64,000 nucleotides of DNA, taken from positions 1 to 64,000 of the forward strand of contig RQOL01000951.1 in assembly GCA_013076295.1 (NCBI GenBank). The letters are read 5' to 3'. A model generated the notes under the pieces. The model worked only from the letters and a program-made list of their open reading frames with translations, was not told the DNA's origin and searched no databases. Below are positions 50,101 to 64,000 of this stretch, piece after piece; the stretch's first letter is position 1, and each line of letters opens with the position of its first letter. This DNA comes from Sanderia malayensis (taxonomy: Eukaryota > Cnidaria > Scyphozoa > Semaeostomeae > Pelagiidae). A program made the translations under genes and the position numbers.

Positions 50101-53100
50101 TTACACATTATTCCACGTCAATAAATCTAAAATTTAATGGGTAACCTGTTTACTTGTCTTGAGTGACATTAACATTAAATCCCGCAAATTACAAATGAAT
50201 AAACGTAAAAACGGATCAATCTAATGAAAATATAACATCCATTCCCACAATTTACACTAATGAAAATTTACATTCATTCCCACAATTTACACATTAATCC
50301 ACCTCAATTCAGAGAAAACTAATTGTAATACGCCTTTAGTTACTTTGTTCTTTGAAATTAACAGTCATTCTCACAATTCACACATGAATCCAGGTAGATG
50401 CATCTAAAGTTAAATGTAAACACTTCTAGTTACTTTTTTCAGTGATATTAACATTCATTCCCACAATTTACAATAATAAAAATTATCTTTCATTCCCACA
50501 ATTTACACTAATGAAAATTAACTTTCATTCCCACAATTTACACATTAATCCACCTCAATTCAGCGAAAAGTAATTGTAACACATCTTTAGTTACTTTGTT
50601 CTTTCCAATTAACAGTCATTCCCACAATTCACACATGAATCCAGGTAGATGCATCTAAAGTTAATTGAAAACACTTCTATTTACTTTTTTCAGTGATATT
50701 AACATTCATTTCCACAATTTTCACTAATAAAAATTAATGTTCATTCTCACAATTTACACTAAGAAAAATTAACTTTTATACCCCCAATGCACACGAATGA
50801 AAGTTAACGTTCATTCCCATAAATTAAACTAATAAAAATTAACTTTCAGTCCATTAAATTACGCTAAAGAAGATTAACTTCCATTCCCACAATTTACACT
50901 AACGAAAATTAACTTTCATTCCCACAATTTACACCAATGAAAATTAATTTTCATTCCCACAATTTACACATTATTCCACGGTAATAATTCTGAAATTTAA
51001 TGAAAAACCTGTTTACATGTTTTGAGTGACATTAACATTAAATCCCGCAAATTACAAATGAATAAACGTAAAAACGGATCAATCTAATGAAAATTAACTT
51101 TCATTCCCACAATTTGACTAATAAAAAAACTTTCATTCCCACAATTTACACTAATGAAACTTTACAATCATTCCCACAATTTACACTTGAAGCCACGTCA
51201 ATACAGCGGCAACTAATTGTAATACAACCTTAGTTAATTTTTTCATTTATATAAACAGTCATTCCCACAATTTACATTAATGAAAGTTAACATTCATTCC
51301 CACAATTTACAAATTAATCCACCTCAATTCAGCGAAAAGTAAATGTAACACATCATTAGTTACTTTGTCTTTCAAATTAACAGTCATTCCCACAATTCAC
51401 ACATGAATCCAGGTAGATGCATCTAAAGATAATTGAAAACACTTCTATTTACTTTTTTCAGTGATATTAACATTCATTCCCACAATTTACACTAATGAAA
51501 ATTAACTTTCCTTCCCACAATTTGCACCAATGAAAATTAATTTTCATTCCCAGAAATTAAACTAGTAAAAATTAACTTTCATTCCCAAAATTTACACAAA
51601 TAAAAATTAACTTTCATTCCCACGATTTACACATTATTCGACGGTAATAAATCAAAAATTTAATGAAAAACCCGTTTACATGTTTTGAGTGACATTAACA
51701 TTAACTCCCGCAAATTACAAATGAATAACCGTAAAAACGGATCAATCCAATGAAAATATAACTTTCATTCCGACAATTTCCACTAATAAAAATTGACTTT
51801 CGTTCCCACAAATTTCAGCAATAAAAATTAACTTTCATTCCCACAATTTGCACTAATAAAAAGACTTTCATTCCCACAATTTAAACTAAAAAAAATTAAC
51901 TTTTATACCCCCAGTTTACACGAATGAAAGTTAACATTCATTCCCATGGTTTAAACTAATAAAAATTAACTTTCGTTCCCACAATTTACACTAATGAAAA
52001 TTAACTTTCATTCCCACAACTTACATTAACGAAAATTAACAATCATTCCCACAACCTATACATGAATCCAGGTAAAAACATCAAAAACTAATTGAAAACA
52101 CTTCTAGTTACTTTTTTCTGTTATATTAACTTTCATTCCCACATTTTACACTTATGACAGTTTACATTCGTTCCCACAATGTACACAAGAATCCACCTCA
52201 CTTCAGCGAAAACTAATTGTAATACACCTTTAGTTATATTATTCTTTGAAATTAACAGTCATAACCACAATTCACACATGAATGAAGGTAGATGCATCTA
52301 AAGTTAATTGAAAGCACTTCTAGTTACTTTTTTCAGTGATATTAACGTTCATTCCCGTGATTTACACTAATAAAAATTAACTTTGATTCCCACAATTTAC
52401 ACTAATGACAGTTAACTTTCATTCCCACAATTTACATTAACGAACATTAACAATCATTCCCACAATTTATACATGAATCCAGGGAAATACATCAAAAACT
52501 AATTGAAAACACTTCTAGTTACTTTTTTCAGTGTTATTAACTTTCAGTCAAACAATTTGCACTTATGACAGTTTATATTCATTCCCACAATGTACACATG
52601 AATCCACCTCAATTCAGCGAAAACTAATTGTAATACACTTTTAGTTACTTTGTTCTTTGAAGCTAACAGTCATTCCCACAATTTACTCATCAATCCCGGT
52701 AAATACATCTAAAACCAACTGAAAACACTTCTAGTTATTTTTTCAGTGATATTAATATTCGTGCCCATGATTTAAACTAATAAAAATTCACTTTCATTCC
52801 CACAATTTACAGTAATGAAAAGTAGCTTTCATTCCCACAATTTAAACTAACGAAACTTAACAATCATTCCCACAATTTATACATGAATCCATGTAAATAC
52901 AGCAAAAACTAATTGAAAACACTTTTTGTTACTTTTTTCCGTGATATTAACTTTCATTCCCACAATTTACACTAATGACAATTTGCATTCATTCCCACAA
53001 TTTACACATTAATCCACCTCAATTCAGAGAAAACTAATTGTAGTACGCCTTTAGTTACTTTGTTCTTTGAAATTAACAGTCATTCTCACAATTCACACAT

Positions 53101-55865
53101 GAATCCAGGTAGATGCATCTAAAGTTAATTGTAAGCACTTCTAGTTACTTTTTTCAGTGATATTAACATTCATTCCCATGATTTAAAGTAATAAAAATTA
53201 ACTTTCATTCCCACAATTTACACTAATGAAAATTAGCTTTCATTCCTACAATTTACGCTAACGAAACTTAACAGTCATTCCCGCAATTTATACATGAATC
53301 CATGTACATACATCAAAAACTAATTGAAAACACTTCTAGTTACTTTTTTCAGTGATGTTAACTTTAATTTCCACAATTTACACTTATGACAGTTTACATT
53401 CATTCCCACAATGTACACATTAATCCACCTCAATTCAGCGAAAACTAATTGTAATACACCTTTAGTTACTTTGTTCTTTGAAATTAACAGTCATTCCCAC
53501 AATTCACACATGAATCCAAGTAGATGCATCTAAAGTTAATTAAAACACTTCTAGTTACTTTTTTCAGTGATATTAACATTCATTCCCACAATTTACACTG
53601 ATGAAAATTAACTTTCATTCCCACAATTTACACCAATGAAAATTAATTTTCATTCCCAAAAATTAAACTAGTAAAAATTAACTTTCATTCCCAAACTTTA
53701 CACAAATAAAAATTAACTTTCATTCCCACAATTTACACACTATTCGACGGTAATAAATCAAAAATTTAATGAAATACCCGTTTACATGTTTTGAGTGACA
53801 TTAACATTAATTCCCGCAAATTACAAATGAATAACCGTAAAACGGATCAATCCAATGAAAATATAACTTTCATTCCCACAATTTCCACTAATAAAAATTA
53901 ACTTTCGTTCCCACAAAATTCAGCAATGAAATTTAACTTTCATTCCCACAATTTGCACTTTAAAAAGACTTTCATTCCCACAATTTAAACTAAAGAAATC
54001 AACTTTTATACCCGCAATTTACACGAATGAAAGTTAACATTCATTCCCATGGTTTAAACTAATAAAAATTAACTTTCGTTCCCACAATTTACACTAATGA
54101 AAATTTACATTCATTCCCACAATTTACACATTAACCCACCTCAATTCAGAGAAAACTAATTGTAATACGCCTTTAGTTACTTTGTCTTTTGAAATTAACA
54201 GTCATTCTCACAATTCACACATGAATCCAGGTAGATGCATCTAAAGTTAATTGCAAACACTTCCAGTTACTTTTTTCAGTGATATTAACATTCATTCCCA
54301 CAATTTACAATAATAAAAATTATCTCTCATTCCCACAATTTACACTAATGAAAACTAACTTTCATTCTCAAAATTTACACTAACGAAAATTAACAGTCAT
54401 GACCACAATTCACACATGAATCAAGGTAGTGGAATATAAAGTTAATTGAAAGCACTTCTAGTTACTTTTTTCAGTGATATTAACATTCATTCCCACAATT
54501 TACACTAATAAAATTTACCTTTCATTCCCACAATTTACATTAATAAAATTAACTTTTATACCCCCAATTTACACGAATGAAAATTAACATTCATGCCCGT
54601 GATTTACACTAAAAAACCATAACTTTCATTCCCACAATTTACACTAATGAAAATTAACTTTCATTCCCACAACTTACACTAATAAAAATTAACGTTCATA
54701 CCCTCAATTTACCCTAAGAAAAATTAACTTTATTCCCTCAATTTACGCGAATGAAAGTTAACATTCCTTCCAACAATTTACACCAATAAAAATTAGCTTT
54801 CATTCCCACAACTTACGCTAACGAAAAATAAAAGTCCTTCCCACAATTTATACCAATAAAATTTACTTTCATTCCCACAATTTACACAAATAAAAATTAA
54901 ATTTCATTCCCACAATTTACACTAATGAAACTTCACAATCAGTCCCACAATTTACACATGAAGCCACGTCAATACAGCGGCAACTAATTGTAATACAACG
55001 TTAGTTAATTTTTTCATATATATTAACAGTCATTCCCACATTTTACACTAATGAAAGTTAACATTCATTCCCACAGTTTACACATTAATCCACCTCAATT
55101 CAGCGAAAAGTAATTGTAACACATCTTTAGTTACTTTGTTCTTTCAAATTAACAGTCATTCCCACAATTCACACATGAATCCAGGTAGATGCATCTAAAG
55201 TTAATTGAAAACACTTCTATTTATTTTTTTCAGTGATATTAACATTCATTCCCACAATTTTCACTAATAAAAATTAATGTTCATTCTCACAATTTACCCT
55301 AAGAAAAATTTACTTTTATACCCCCAATGCACACGAATGAAAGTTAACATTCACTCCCATGATTTAAACTAATAAAAATTAACTTTCAGTCCCATAAATT
55401 ACGCTAATGAAATTTAACTTTCATTCCCACAATTTACACTAACGAAACTTGACAATCATTCCCACAATTTATGCATGAATCCAGGTAAATACATCAAAAA
55501 CTAATTGAAAACACTTCTAGTTACTTTTTTCGGTGAACCTAACTTTCATTCCCACAATTTACATTTATGACAGTTTACATTCATTCCGACAATGTACACA
55601 TGAATCCACCTCAAATCAGCAAAAACTAATTGTAATACACCTTTAGTTATTTTGTTCTTTGAAATTAACAGTCATTCCCACAATTCACACTAATAAAAAT
55701 TTCCTTTCATTCCCACAATTTACACTAAAAAAAATGAACTTTTATTCTCCCCAATTTACACTAATAAAAATTTACTTTAATTCCCACAATTTACACTAAT
55801 GAAAATTAACTTTCATTCCCACAATTTACAACAATGAAAATTAATTTTCATTCCCAAAAACTTAA
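44183..55865 (+). repeat. Satellite array, block 4
   Basis: Same satellite and orientation, with frequent 90-bp modules and the CACATGAAGCCACGTCAATA variant (near 44620, 45770, 48480, 51190 and 54960). I see no gene or RNA in these 11.7 kb. Part of it (53580-54500) closely resembles the sequence flanking the gypsy element (15880-16003 plus 23276-24100), giving an unoccupied version of that site. Confidence 0.95.
44560..47400 (+). repeat. Duplication at about 1.69 kb offset
   Basis: GCGGCAACTAATTG occurs at 44643 and 46331 (offset 1688), followed in both by the TATATCCACATCAATTCAG variant, CTTGAGTCACTTTG, and the CATAAAAAATTACGTTCATT variant. The two runs are about 44570-45330 and 46260-47020 and differ at only a few bases. 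Confidence 0.8.
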
Positions 55866-56380
55866 AGGCTGGTTTTCATATATCGCATTTCATCGTAATT
55901 CATCGGAATTGATCGGATGACCTTAATTGCGATCATTGAAAAAATATGAAAACAGGGAATCGTAATTCATCCTAATTCATCCCAATTCTTCCCAATTCAT
56001 CGCAGTTCAGGTTTTCATATATCGTAAATCATCGCATTTCATCCTATCTACCCTTGACAACAAAAAGAGCGCTTATTTTAATCACATTCCGCTTCCCGCC
56101 AAATCGTTATTCATCCCATTTATCGCAATTCCGGTTTTCATATTTTTCACTGATCGTAATTTGTCGGAATTTTTCCCATTTCATCGCAAGAAACAAACTT
56201 TTTTGATTCGATAGGATCAATTGCGACGAATTGGGACGAATTAGGATGAATTAGGATACCTGGTTTTCATATAATTTGGTTGGTTTTCATATATCGGAAA
56301 TGATCCTAATTGATCGTAGACGCAGAATTCCGATGAATTCCGATGAATTACGATGAAATGCGATATATGAAAACCAGCCT
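55866..56380. mobile_element. 515-bp MITE, PIF/Harbinger-like
   Basis: The ends are AGGCTGGTTTTCATATATCG and its complement, perfect over about 40 bp. They are flanked by TAA at 55863-55865 and 56381-56383. A TAA/TTA duplication is typical of PIF/Harbinger. TTAA is possible if one extra A at the left end is allowed, so piggyBac or Kolobok types are not excluded. The interior is non-coding and built from a degenerate motif of about 10 bp, AATTCATC followed by CC, CG or GG, in both orientations. GGTTTTCATAT recurs near 56012, 56133, 56264 and 56283, as if further copies of the terminus lie inside. Confidence 0.8.
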
Positions 56381-59300
56381 TAACTAGTAAAAATTAACTT
56401 TCATTCCCAATTTTTACACCAATGAAAATTAACTTTCATTCCCACAATTTACACATTATTCCACGGTAATAAATCTAAAATTTAATGAAAAACCTGGTTA
56501 CATGTTTTGAGTGACATTAACAATAATTCCCGCAAACTACAAATGAATAAACGTAAAAACGGATCAATCTAATGAAAATATAACATCCATTCCCACAATT
56601 TACACTAATAAAAATTAACTGTCGTTCCCACAAACTTCACCAATGAAAATTAACTTTCATTCCCACAATTTGACTAATAAAAAAACTTTCATTCCAACAA
56701 TTTACACCAATAAAAATTAACTTTCATTCTCACAATTTAAACTAAGAAAATTAACGTTTATATCCACAATTTACACGAATGAAAGTTAACATCCATTCCC
56801 ATGGTTTAAACAAATAAAAATTAACTTTCCTTCCCACAATTTACACTAATGAAAATTAACTTTCATTCCCACAATTTACACTAACGAAACTTAACAATCA
56901 TTCCCACAATTTATACATGAATCCAGGTAAATACATCAAAAACTAATTGGAAACACTTTTAGTTACTTTTTTCCGTGATATTAACTTTCATTCCCACAAT
57001 TTACACTAATGAAAATTTACATTCATTCCCAAAATTAACACATGAATCCACCTCAATTCAGAGAAAACTAATTGAAAACACTTCTAGTTACTTTTTTCAG
57101 TGATATTAACTTTAATTCCCACAATTTACAATTATGACAGTTTACATTCATTCCCACAATGTACACATGAATCCACCTCAATTCAGCGAAAACTAATTGT
57201 AATACACCTTTATTTAGTTTGTTCTTTGAAATTAACAGTCATTCCCACAACTCGCACATGAATCCAGGTAAATTAATCTAAAGTTAATTGAAAACACTTC
57301 TAGTTACTTTTATCAGTGATATTAACATTCATTCCCACAAATTACACTAATAAAAATTTCCTTTCATTCCCACAATTTACACTAATAAAAATTAACTTTT
57401 ATTCCCCCCAATTTACACTAACAAAAATTAACTTTCATTCCCACAATTTACACTAAAGAAAATTAACTTTCATTCCCGCAATTTACACTAATGAAAATTA
57501 ACTTTCATTCCCACAATTTACACCAATGAAAATTAATTTTCATTCCCACAATTTACACATTATTCCACGGTAATAAATCTAAAATTTAATGAAAATCATG
57601 TTTACATGTTTTGATGGATATTAACATTAATTCCCGCAAATTACAAATGAATAAACGTAAAAACGGATCAATCTAATGAAAATATAACATCCATTCCAAC
57701 AATTTACACTAATAAAAATTAACTGTCGTTCCCACAAATTTCACCAATGAAAATTAACTTTCATTCCCACAATTTGACTAATAAAAAAACTTTCATTCCC
57801 ACAATTTACACTAATAAAAATTGATGTTCATTCTGACAATTTACACTAAGAAAAATTAACTTTTATACCCCCAATGCACACGAATGAAAGTTAACATTCA
57901 TTCCCACAATTTACACTAATAAAAATTATCTTTCATTCCCGCAACTTACACTAATGAAAATTAACCTTCATTCCCACAATTTACACCAATGAAAATTAAA
58001 TTTCATTCCCACAATTTACACATTATTCCACGGTAATAAATCTAAAATTTAATGAAAAATCTGTTTACATGTCTTGAGTGACATTAACATTAATTCCCGC
58101 AAATTACAAATGAATTAACGTAAAAACGGATCAATCTAATGAAAATATAACATCCATTCCCACTATTTACACTAATAAAAATTAACTGTCGTTCCCACAA
58201 ATTTCACCAATGAAAATTAACTTTCATTCCCACAATTTGACTAATAAAAAAACTTTCATTCCCACAGTTTACACTAACGAAACTTAACAATCATTCCCAC
58301 AATTTATACATCAATCCAGGTAAATGCATCAAAAACTAATTGAAAACAATTCTAATTACTTTTTTCAGTGATATTAATATTCATTCCCACAATTTACACT
58401 AATGAAATTTCACATTCATTCCCACAATTTACGCATTAATCCACCTCAATTCAGCGAAAACTAATTGTAATACACCTTTAGTTATTTTCTTCTTTCAAAT
58501 TAACAGTCATTCCCACAATTCACACATGAATCCAGGTAGATGCATCTAAAGTTAATTGAAAACACTTCTATTTACTTTTTTCAGTGATTTTAACATTCAT
58601 TCCCACAAGTTTCACTAAAAAAAATTAATATTCATACTCACAATTTACACTAAGAAAAATTAACTTTTATACCCCCAATGCACACGAATGAAAGTTAACA
58701 TTCATTCCCATGATTGAAACTAATAAAAATTAACTTTCAGTCCCATAAATAACGCTAATGAAAATTAACTTTCATTCCCACAATTTACACTAACGAAACT
58801 TAACAACCATTCCCACAATTTATACATGAATCCAGGTAAATACATCAAAAACTAATTGAAAACACTTCTAGTTACTTTTTTCAGTGATATTAACTTTCAT
58901 TCCCACAATTTACACTTATGACAGTTTACATTCATTCCCACAATGTACACATGAATCCACCTCAAATCAGCGAAAACTAATTGTAATACACCTTTAGTTA
59001 CTTTGTTCTTTGAAATTAACAGTCATTCCCACAATTCACACTAATAAAAATTTCCTTTCATTCCCACAATTTACACTAAAAAAAATTAACTTTTATTCCC
59101 CCAATTTACACGAATGAAAATTAACATTCATTCCCGTGATTTACACTAATAAAAATTACCTTTCATTCCCACAATTTACACTAATGACAATTAACTTTCA
59201 TTCCCACAATTTACACTAACGAAACTTAACAATCATTCCCACAATTTATACATGAATCCATGTAAATACATCAAAAACTAATTGAAAACACTTTTAGTTA

Positions 59301-62300
59301 CTTTTTCAGTGATATTAACATCAAATCCCACAATTTACACTAAGAAACATTAACTTTTATTCCCCCAATTTACACTAATAAAAATTAACTTTATTCCCAC
59401 ACTTTACACTAACAGAAAATTAACAATCATTCCTGTGATTTACACTAATAAAAATTTACTTTCATTCCCACAATTTACACTAATGAAAATTAACTTTCAA
59501 TTCCACAATTTACACTAACGAAAATTAACAATCATTCTCACAATTTATACATGAATCCATGTAAATACATCAAAAACTAAGTGAAAACACTTTTAGCAAC
59601 TTTTTTCAGTGATATTAACTTTAATTCCCACAATTTTCACCAATGAAAATTAACTTTCATTCCCACAATTTGACTAATAAAAAAAACTTTCATTCCCACA
59701 ATTTACACTAATGAAAATTAATGTTTATTCACACAATTTACAATAAGAAAAATTAACTTTTATACCCCCCAATGCACACGAATGAAAGTTAACATTCATT
59801 CCCATGATTTACACTAATAAAAATTAACTTTCATTCCCACAATTTACACTAATTAAAAGTAACTTTCAGCCCCCCAGTTTACACCAATGAAAATTAATTT
59901 TCATTCCCACAATGTAAACATTATTCCACGGTAATAAATCTAAAATTTAATGGAAAACCTGTTTACATGCCTTGAGTGACATTAACATTAATTCCCGCAA
60001 ATTACAAATGAATAAACGTAAAAACGGATCAATCTAATGAAAATATAACATCCATTCCCACAATTTACACTAATAAAAATTATCTGTCGTTCCCAAAAAT
60101 TTCACCAATGAAAATTAACTTTCATTCCCACAATTTGACTAATAAAAAAACTTTCATTCCCACAATTTACACTAATAAAAATTAACTTTCATTCCCACAA
60201 TTTACGCTAACGAAAAATAACAATCCTTCCCACAAATTATACCAATAAAAATTTACTTTCATTCCCACAATTTACACAAATAAAAATTTATTTTCATTCC
60301 CACAATTTACATTAACGAAAATTAACAATCATTTCCGCAATTTATACATGAATCCAGGTAAATATATCAAAAACTAATTGAAACATTTCTAGTTACTTTT
60401 TTCAGTGATATTAATATTCGTTCCCATGATTTAAACTAATAAAAATTCACATTCATTCCCATGATTTACACTAATAAAAATTAACTTTCATTCCCACAAT
60501 TTACACTAATTAAAAGTAACTTTCAGCCCCCCAGTTTACACCAATGAAAATTAATTTTCATTCCCACAATGTAAACATTATCCCACGGTAATAAATCTAA
60601 AATTTAATGAAAAACCTGTTCACATGTTTTGAGTTACATTAACATTAATTCCCGCAAACTACAAATGAATAAACGTAAAAACGGATCAATCTAATGAAAA
60701 CATAACATCCATTCCCACAATTTACACTAATAAAAATTAACTGTCGTTCCCACAATTTTCACCAATGAAAATTAACTTTCATTTCCACAATTTGACTAAT
60801 AAAAAAAACTTTCATTCCCACAATTTACACTAATGAAAATTAATGTTTATTCACACAATTTACAATAAGAAAAATTAACTTTTATACCCCCCAATGCACA
60901 CGAATGAAAGTTAACATTCATTCCCATGATTTACACTAATAAAAATTAACTTTCATTCCCACAATTTACACTAATTAAAAGTAACTTTCAGCCCCCCAGT
61001 TTACACCAATGAAAATTAATTTTCATTCCCACAATGTAAACATTATCCCACGGTAATAAATCTAAAATTTAATGAAAAACCTGTTCACATGTTTTGAGTT
61101 ACATTAACATTAATTCCCGCAAACTACAAATGAATAAACGTAAAAACGGATCAATCTAATGAAAACATAACATCCATTCCCACAATTTACACTAATAAAA
61201 ATTAACTGTCGTTCCCACAATTTTCACCAATGAAAATTAACTTTCATTTCCACAATTTGACTAATAAAAAAAACTTTCATTCCCACAATTTACACTAATG
61301 AAAATTAATGTTTATTCACACAATTTACAATAAAAAAAATTAACTTTTATACCCCCCAATGCACACGAATGAAAGTTAACATTCATTCCCATGATTTACA
61401 CTAATAAAAATTAACTTTCATTCCCACAATTTACACTAATTAAAAGTAACTTTCAGCCCCCCAGTTTACACCAATGAAAATTAATTTTCATTCCCACAAT
61501 GTAAACATTATTCCACGGTAATAAATCTAAAATTTAATGGAAAACCTGTTTACATGTCTTGAGTGACATTAACATTAATTCCCGCAAATTACAAATGAAT
61601 AAACGTAAAAACGGATCAATCTAATGAAAATATAACAACCATTCCCACAATTTACACTAATAAAAATTAACTGTCGTTCCCACAAATTTCACCAATGAAA
61701 ATTAACTTTCATTCCCACAATTTGACTAATAAAAAAACCTTCATTCCCACAATTTACACTAATAAAAATTAACTTTCATTCCAACAATTTACGCTAGCGA
61801 AAAATAACAATCCTTCCCACAAATTATACCAATAAAAATTTACTTTCATTCCCACAATTTACACAAATAAAAATTTATTTTCATTCCCACAATTTACATT
61901 AACGAAAATTAACAATCATTTCCGCAATTTATACATGAATCCAGGTAAATATATCAAAAACTAATTGAAAACATTTCCAGTTACTTTTTTCAGTGATATT
62001 AATATTCGTTCCCATGATTTAAACTAATAAAAATTCACTTTCATTCCCACAATTTACACTAATGAAATTTAGCTTTCATTCCCACAATTTACAATAACGA
62101 AACTTAACAATCATTCCCACAATTCACACATGAATCAAGGTAGATGCATCTAAAGTTAATTGAAAACACTTCTAGTTACTTTCTTCAGTGATATTAATAT
62201 TCGTTCCCATGATTTAAACTAATAAAAATTCACTTTCATTCCCACAATTTACACTAATGAAATTTAGCTTTCATTCCCACAATTTACACTAACGATACTT

Positions 62301-64000
62301 AACAATTATTCCCACAATTCACACATGAATCAAGGTAGATGCATCTAAAGTTAATTGAAAACACTTCTATTTACTTTTTTCAGTGATATTAAGATTCATT
62401 CCACAATTTTCACTAAAAAAAATTAATGTTCATTCTCACAATTTACAATAAGAAAATTTAACTTTTATACCCACAATGCACACGAATGAAAGTTAACATT
62501 CATTCCCATGATTTAAACTTATAAAAATTAACTTTCAGTCCCATAAATTACGCTAATGAAAATTAACTTTCATTCCCACAATTTACACTAACGAAACTTA
62601 ACAATCATTCCCACAATTTATACATGAATCCAGGTAAATACATCAAAAAGTAATTGAAAACACTTCTAGTTACTTTTTCAGTGATATTAACTTTCATTCC
62701 CACAATTTACTCTAAGAAAAATTAACTTTTATTCCCCGAACTTACTCTAACGAAAAATACAATCCTTCCCATAATTTATACCAATAAAAATTTACTTTCA
62801 TTTCAACAATTGACACAAATAAAAATTAACTTTCATTCCCACAATTTACATTAACGAAAATTAACAATCATTCCCACAATTTATACATGAATCCAGGTAA
62901 ATACATCAAAAACTAATTGAAAACACTTCTAGTTACTTTTTTCAGTGATATTAACTTTCATTCCCACATTTTACACTTATGACAGTTTACATTCGTTCCC
63001 ACAATGTACACATGAATCCACCTCAATTCAGCGAAAACTAATTGTAATACACTTTTAGTTACTTTGTTCTTTGAAATTAACAGTCATTCCCGCAATTTAC
63101 TCATCAATCCCGGTAAATACATCTAAAACCAACTGAAAACACTTCTAGTTATTTTTTTAACTGATATAAATATTCATTCCCACAATTTACACTAAAATAA
63201 TTAACTTTCATTCCCACAATTTACACTAAGAAAAATTAACTTTTATTTCCCCAATTTACACTAATAAAAATTACCTTTTATTCCCACAATTTACACTAAA
63301 AATATTAACTTTTATACCCCCAATTTACACGAATGAAAATTAACATTCTTTCCCGTGATTTACACTAATAAACAGTAACTTTCATTCTCACAATTTACAC
63401 TAATGGAAATTAACTTTCATTCCCACAATTTACACCAATGAAAATTAATTTTCATTACCACAATTTACACATTATTCCACGGTAATAAATCTAAAACTTA
63501 ATGAAAAATCTGTTTACATGTTTTGAGTGACATTAACATTAACATTATCCCGCAAATTACAAATAAATAAACGTAAAAACGGATCAACCTAATGAAAATA
63601 TAACATCCATTCCCACAATTTACAGTAATAAAAATTAACTGTCGTTCCCACAAATTTCACCAATGAAAATTAACTTTCATTCCCACAATTTGACTAATAA
63701 AAAACTTTCATTCCCAAAACTTACACTAATAAAAAATAACGTTCATTCCCACATTTTACCCTAAGAAAAATTAACTTTTATTCCCTCAATTTACGCGAAT
63801 GAAAGTTAACATTCCTTCCAACAATTTACACCAATAAAAATTAGCTTTCATTCCCACAATTTACGCTAGGAAAAATAAAAATCCTTCCCACAATTTATAC
63901 CAATAAAAATTTACTTTCATTCCCACAATTTACACAAATAAAAATTAATTTTCATTCCCACAATTTACACTAATGAAACTTTACAATCATTCCCACAATT
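56381..64000 (+). repeat. Satellite array, block 5, continues past window end
   Basis: Same satellite and orientation to the last base, so the array extends beyond the window. Much of 59640-63960 repeats the module order seen at 29.1-31.4 and 37.5-42.5 kb. I see no gene or RNA here. Confidence 0.95.
60466..61440 (+). repeat. 465-bp tandem duplication
   Basis: TAAAAGTAACTTTCAGCCCC occurs at 60511, 60976 and 61441, exactly 465 bp apart. ACCCCCCAATGCAC occurs at 60886 and 61351, also 465 bp apart. There are about two full copies plus the start of a third, nearly identical by eye. Confidence 0.88.

Noticed and set aside
1..64000. Telomeric repeat tract
   Set aside because: The unit does not resemble TTAGGG or related short telomere repeats, and no such tract was seen.

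Overview
This is a non-coding eukaryotic window, most likely from an animal genome; the species cannot be fixed from sequence alone. About 54 of the 64 kb is one uninterrupted head-to-tail satellite array that runs off both ends. Its basic unit is about 35 bp, AT-rich (about 26% GC) and very G-poor on the + strand. Longer modules of about 64 and 87-91 bp are interleaved with it. All modules share an opening box (CATTCCCACAATTTACAC or a close variant) and most end in ATTAAC. Modules are organised into higher-order repeats (1.94/1.81 kb, 1.65 kb, 2.51 kb, 2.40 kb, 1.69 kb, 465 bp, 230 bp). The array has no coding capacity: the 35-bp period is not a multiple of 3 and each unit contains TAA/TGA.

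Four mobile elements have landed in the array. (1) 16004-23275: a full-length Ty3/gypsy LTR retrotransposon on the - strand. It has 275-bp LTRs differing at 4 positions, a primer-binding site resembling the complement of the tRNA-Trp 3' end, an intact gag, a pol with protease, RT, RNase H and integrase, and a polypurine tract. gag and pol are joined by a canonical -1 slippery heptamer in the right phase, but pol carries three one-base deletions. A short ORF with a strong membrane segment lies between pol and the 3' LTR. (2) 34136-35212: a 1077-bp foldback element with 422-bp inverted arms and a TA target duplication (Tc1/mariner type). (3) 43396-44182: a 787-bp element with long compound inverted ends and a 9-bp target duplication. 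(4) 55866-56380: a 515-bp element with inverted ends and a probable TAA duplication (PIF/Harbinger-like MITE).

Each insertion has at least one matching unoccupied site elsewhere in the array. This fixes the element boundaries and shows that the insertions are younger than the local array duplications. No host protein-coding gene, tRNA, rRNA or CRISPR array was found. The layout resembles heterochromatin (pericentromeric, subtelomeric or another satellite block), but that is inference.
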